Of a DNA stretch of 5,956 nt, positions 4,557 through 5,956 are shown piece after piece. Each line of letters begins with the position of its first letter. The stretch's first letter is position 1. A model generated the notes under the pieces. The model was not told the origin of the DNA, did not search any database, and saw only the letters and a list, made by a program, of their open reading frames with translations. The stretch lies in NCBI GenBank assembly GCA_030152605.1, contig JASLJB010000084.1, positions 1 through 5,956 of the forward strand, in the 5' to 3' direction. The translations under genes and the position numbers were made by a program. Source of the DNA: Acinetobacter sp. GTDB taxonomy: Bacteria > Pseudomonadota > Gammaproteobacteria > Pseudomonadales > Moraxellaceae.

Positions 4557-5755
4557 TAGACATATTGTGCTGCGGCATAAGCAGATGACCATGCCCATTG
4601 GAAGTTATAGCCACCCAAGTGACCGGTGACATCTAGAACTTCACCGATGAAGAACAGGCCTTTTTGTTTTTGGCTCTGCATGGTTTTGGATGAAACTTCA
4701 GTGGTATCGACACCGCCGAGGGTCACTTCTGCAGTGCGATAACCTTCGGTGCCCGACGGTTTTACTTCAAAGTGATGTAATTGTTGAGCAATGTGTTTGA
4801 GTTGTTCATCGCTGAGCTGGCCTATGGCGGTATCTGCAAATGTCGGCCAGATTAACTGTTGTAATTCAAGCACCACACTTTTCGGCATCATTTCATTGAA
4901 TAATGTGCGCAGCAGGACTTTCGGCTGTTGGCTTTTTTTCTGTTTTAAGAATCCTTCCAACTCAACCTGCGGCACAAAGTTAATCGCAAAGGCCTGACCG
5001 GGCTGCCAATAGTTCGATAGCTGTAGCGCACTCGGTCCACTCAAACCGCGATGGGTAAATAACAAGGCTTCATTGAAGGCATTGAGTTGATTGCTCAAGA
5101 TCACGTCCAGCGCATTGCCACTTAGGCGGGTGGTTACGGCTTTGAATTGATCCGAAAAGGTAAATGGCACCAGACCGGCACGGATCGGGTAGACGTGATG
5201 ACCAAATTGTTTCGCCAGTTGATAACCAAAGCCTGAGCCACCGAGGGTTGGGATCGACAAACCACCACTGGCCACCACCACCGAGCTGGCACTAAAGCGA
5301 CCTTGGGCAGAGTGGACTTGGAAACTTTGATCTGGATTGAGTTGTACCGCAGTCACTTCGGCATCGGTTTCAATGCGTACACCTTGGGTTTTCTCACATT
5401 GATCGAGCAACATCGCCAAGATATGTTTAGCGCCTTTGAGGGTAAACAAGCGTCCATGTTGGCGTTCTTCATATTCGATGCCATAGTCACAGACCATGCC
5501 GATAAAGTCCCAATTGCTATAACGGCTGAGGGCGGAAATCACAAAATGTGGATTGTGCGAGATAAAGTGCTGTGGCTCGACTTCCATATTGGTGAAGTTA
5601 CATTTACCACCACCGGACATCAGAATTTTTTTACCAATTTTATTGGCTTTTTCCAAGACTAAGACGCGACGTCCACGCTTTGCGGCCAATGCTGCCAACA
5701 TCAGTCCGGAAGCGCCTGCACCGAGGACGATGACATCATAGTGTGAGTGGGACAT
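4556..5755 (-). CDS. FAD-dependent oxidoreductase, HI0933/YhiN family
   Basis: This complete 399-residue flavoprotein belongs to the HI0933-like family (E. coli YhiN, clostridial BaiN relatives). The N-terminal Rossmann fold shows GAGASG (12-17) for FAD and Glu35 at the end of the second strand for ribose binding. The family signature GKKILMSGGGKCNFTN follows at 41-56. VVASGG (160-165) and LGGSGFGYQLA (171-181) belong to the same fold, and FTHRGLSGP (233-241) and AEVTLGGV (342-349) are also typical. The C-terminal FAD motif GEVLDVTGHLGGYNFQWAW occupies 371-389. Length is normal and no key motif is missing. The substrate of most members, including YhiN, is not established; BaiN homologues act on bile-acid intermediates, which should not be assumed here. 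The gene is convergent with the 68-residue gene and has its own extended -10 promoter about 30 bases upstream. Its ribosome binding site is weak (GAGA, five bases before the ATG). Confidence 0.93.
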   Translation of the reverse strand: MSHSHYDVIVLGAGASGLMLAALAAKRGRRVLVLEKANKIGKKILMSGGGKCNFTNMEVEPQHFISHNPHFVISALSRYSNWDFIGMVCDYGIEYEERQHGRLFTLKGAKHILAMLLDQCEKTQGVRIETDAEVTAVQLNPDQSFQVHSAQGRFSASSVVVASGGLSIPTLGGSGFGYQLAKQFGHHVYPIRAGLVPFTFSDQFKAVTTRLSGNALDVILSNQLNAFNEALLFTHRGLSGPSALQLSNYWQPGQAFAINFVPQVELEGFLKQKKSQQPKVLLRTLFNEMMPKSVVLELQQLIWPTFADTAIGQLSDEQLKHIAQQLHHFEVKPSGTEGYRTAEVTLGGVDTTEVSSKTMQSQKQKGLFFIGEVLDVTGHLGGYNFQWAWSSAYAAAQYV

Positions 5756-5784
5756 GTAAATCTCGTCGAGTTGAAAAGGGGCGC

Positions 5785-5793
5785 ATTATAGCA
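5785..5793 (-). promoter_or_regulatory. Extended -10 promoter of the HI0933-family gene
   Basis: On the minus strand the sequence reads TGC-TATAAT, a consensus extended -10. It gives a predicted start near 5778 and a leader of about 23 bases. The -35 position has no good match, which an extended -10 tolerates. Confidence 0.65.
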
Positions 5794-5857
5794 AGGTTTT
5801 TCTTGGTTATCGCCGCACTTTATCACTGAATAGGAGAAGATCATTTTGCGCTCAGCT

Positions 5858-5868
5858 GTGATAATCAC
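5858..5868. repeat. Short palindrome GTGAT-A-ATCAC
   Basis: A perfect 5+1+5 inverted repeat about 70 bases upstream of the oxidoreductase's -10 element. Its size and symmetry suit a dimeric regulator half-site pair, but an 11-base palindrome is short enough to be chance. Confidence 0.25.
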
Positions 5869-5905
5869 GTGGGTTTTTATAATTAACTTACATTACGTTT
5901 AGCTG

Positions 5906-5935
5906 GTAGTATCTAGAATTGATTATTGATACTAC
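5906..5935. promoter_or_regulatory. Operator-like perfect inverted repeat near the right edge
   Basis: GTAGTATC (5906-5913) and GATACTAC (5928-5935) form a perfect 8+8 inverted repeat with a 14-base AT-rich spacer; the arm centres are 22 bases apart, about two helical turns. No T-tract follows, so it reads more like a binding site for a dimeric repressor than a terminator. It lies about 150 bases upstream of the oxidoreductase gene and probably serves a gene starting beyond the window. No gene is visible between 5794 and 5956. Confidence 0.45.
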
Positions 5936-5956
5936 AAAATTAAACATTATTTAAAG

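Noticed and set aside
4791..5741. Plus-strand open frames opposite the oxidoreductase gene
   Set aside because: They lie antisense to a complete, motif-verified flavoprotein and show no family features.
1..5956. CRISPR arrays, tRNA or rRNA genes, insertion sequences, attachment sites
   Set aside because: No spaced direct repeats, cloverleaf-like segments, transposase or integrase frames, or terminal repeats were found on reading both strands.

Overview
The window looks like ordinary chromosomal DNA from a gammaproteobacterium, most likely Acinetobacter or a close relative in the Moraxellaceae. This rests on protein character (a FinR-like regulator divergent from a ferredoxin-NADP reductase as in Pseudomonas and relatives, and a YhiN/HI0933-type flavoprotein), moderate GC content judged by eye, and AT-rich intergenic spacers with extended -10 promoters. 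No database search was possible, so the genus is an inference. I see no mobile element, CRISPR array, tRNA or rRNA.

Left part (1-1528): a LysR-type regulator, cut by the left edge, is divergent from fpr (ferredoxin/flavodoxin-NADP+ reductase). The 83-base spacer carries a perfect inverted repeat with LysR-type T-N11-A geometry, a good candidate operator. This matches the known finR-fpr pair of pseudomonads, in which FinR is needed for fpr induction under redox stress.

Middle (1529-2562): a small cytoplasmic protein of unknown function lies convergent to fpr, with a GC-rich hairpin between the two stop codons. Divergent from it is a very short gene for a 47-residue single-pass membrane protein with a good ribosome binding site. 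Two hairpins follow it, the second resembling a bidirectional terminator.

Right part (2563-5956): a 551-residue polytopic membrane protein made of about five ~90-residue repeats of the 'conserved TM helix' type found in mechanosensitive-channel-like proteins, ending in a strong intrinsic terminator. A 68-residue single-pass membrane protein follows. Convergent to it is a complete HI0933/YhiN-family FAD-dependent oxidoreductase with an extended -10 promoter of its own. The last ~165 bases hold no gene but contain a perfect 8+8 inverted repeat that looks like an operator, probably for a gene beyond the right edge.

The units appear to be independent transcription units, each with its own spacer and often its own promoter or terminator, rather than one operon. 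A novel system is not evident. The items most worth a second look are the two small membrane proteins flanking the channel-like gene, the repeat architecture of that channel-like protein, the operator-like inverted repeats, and a shared promoter element upstream of fpr and the 47-residue gene.
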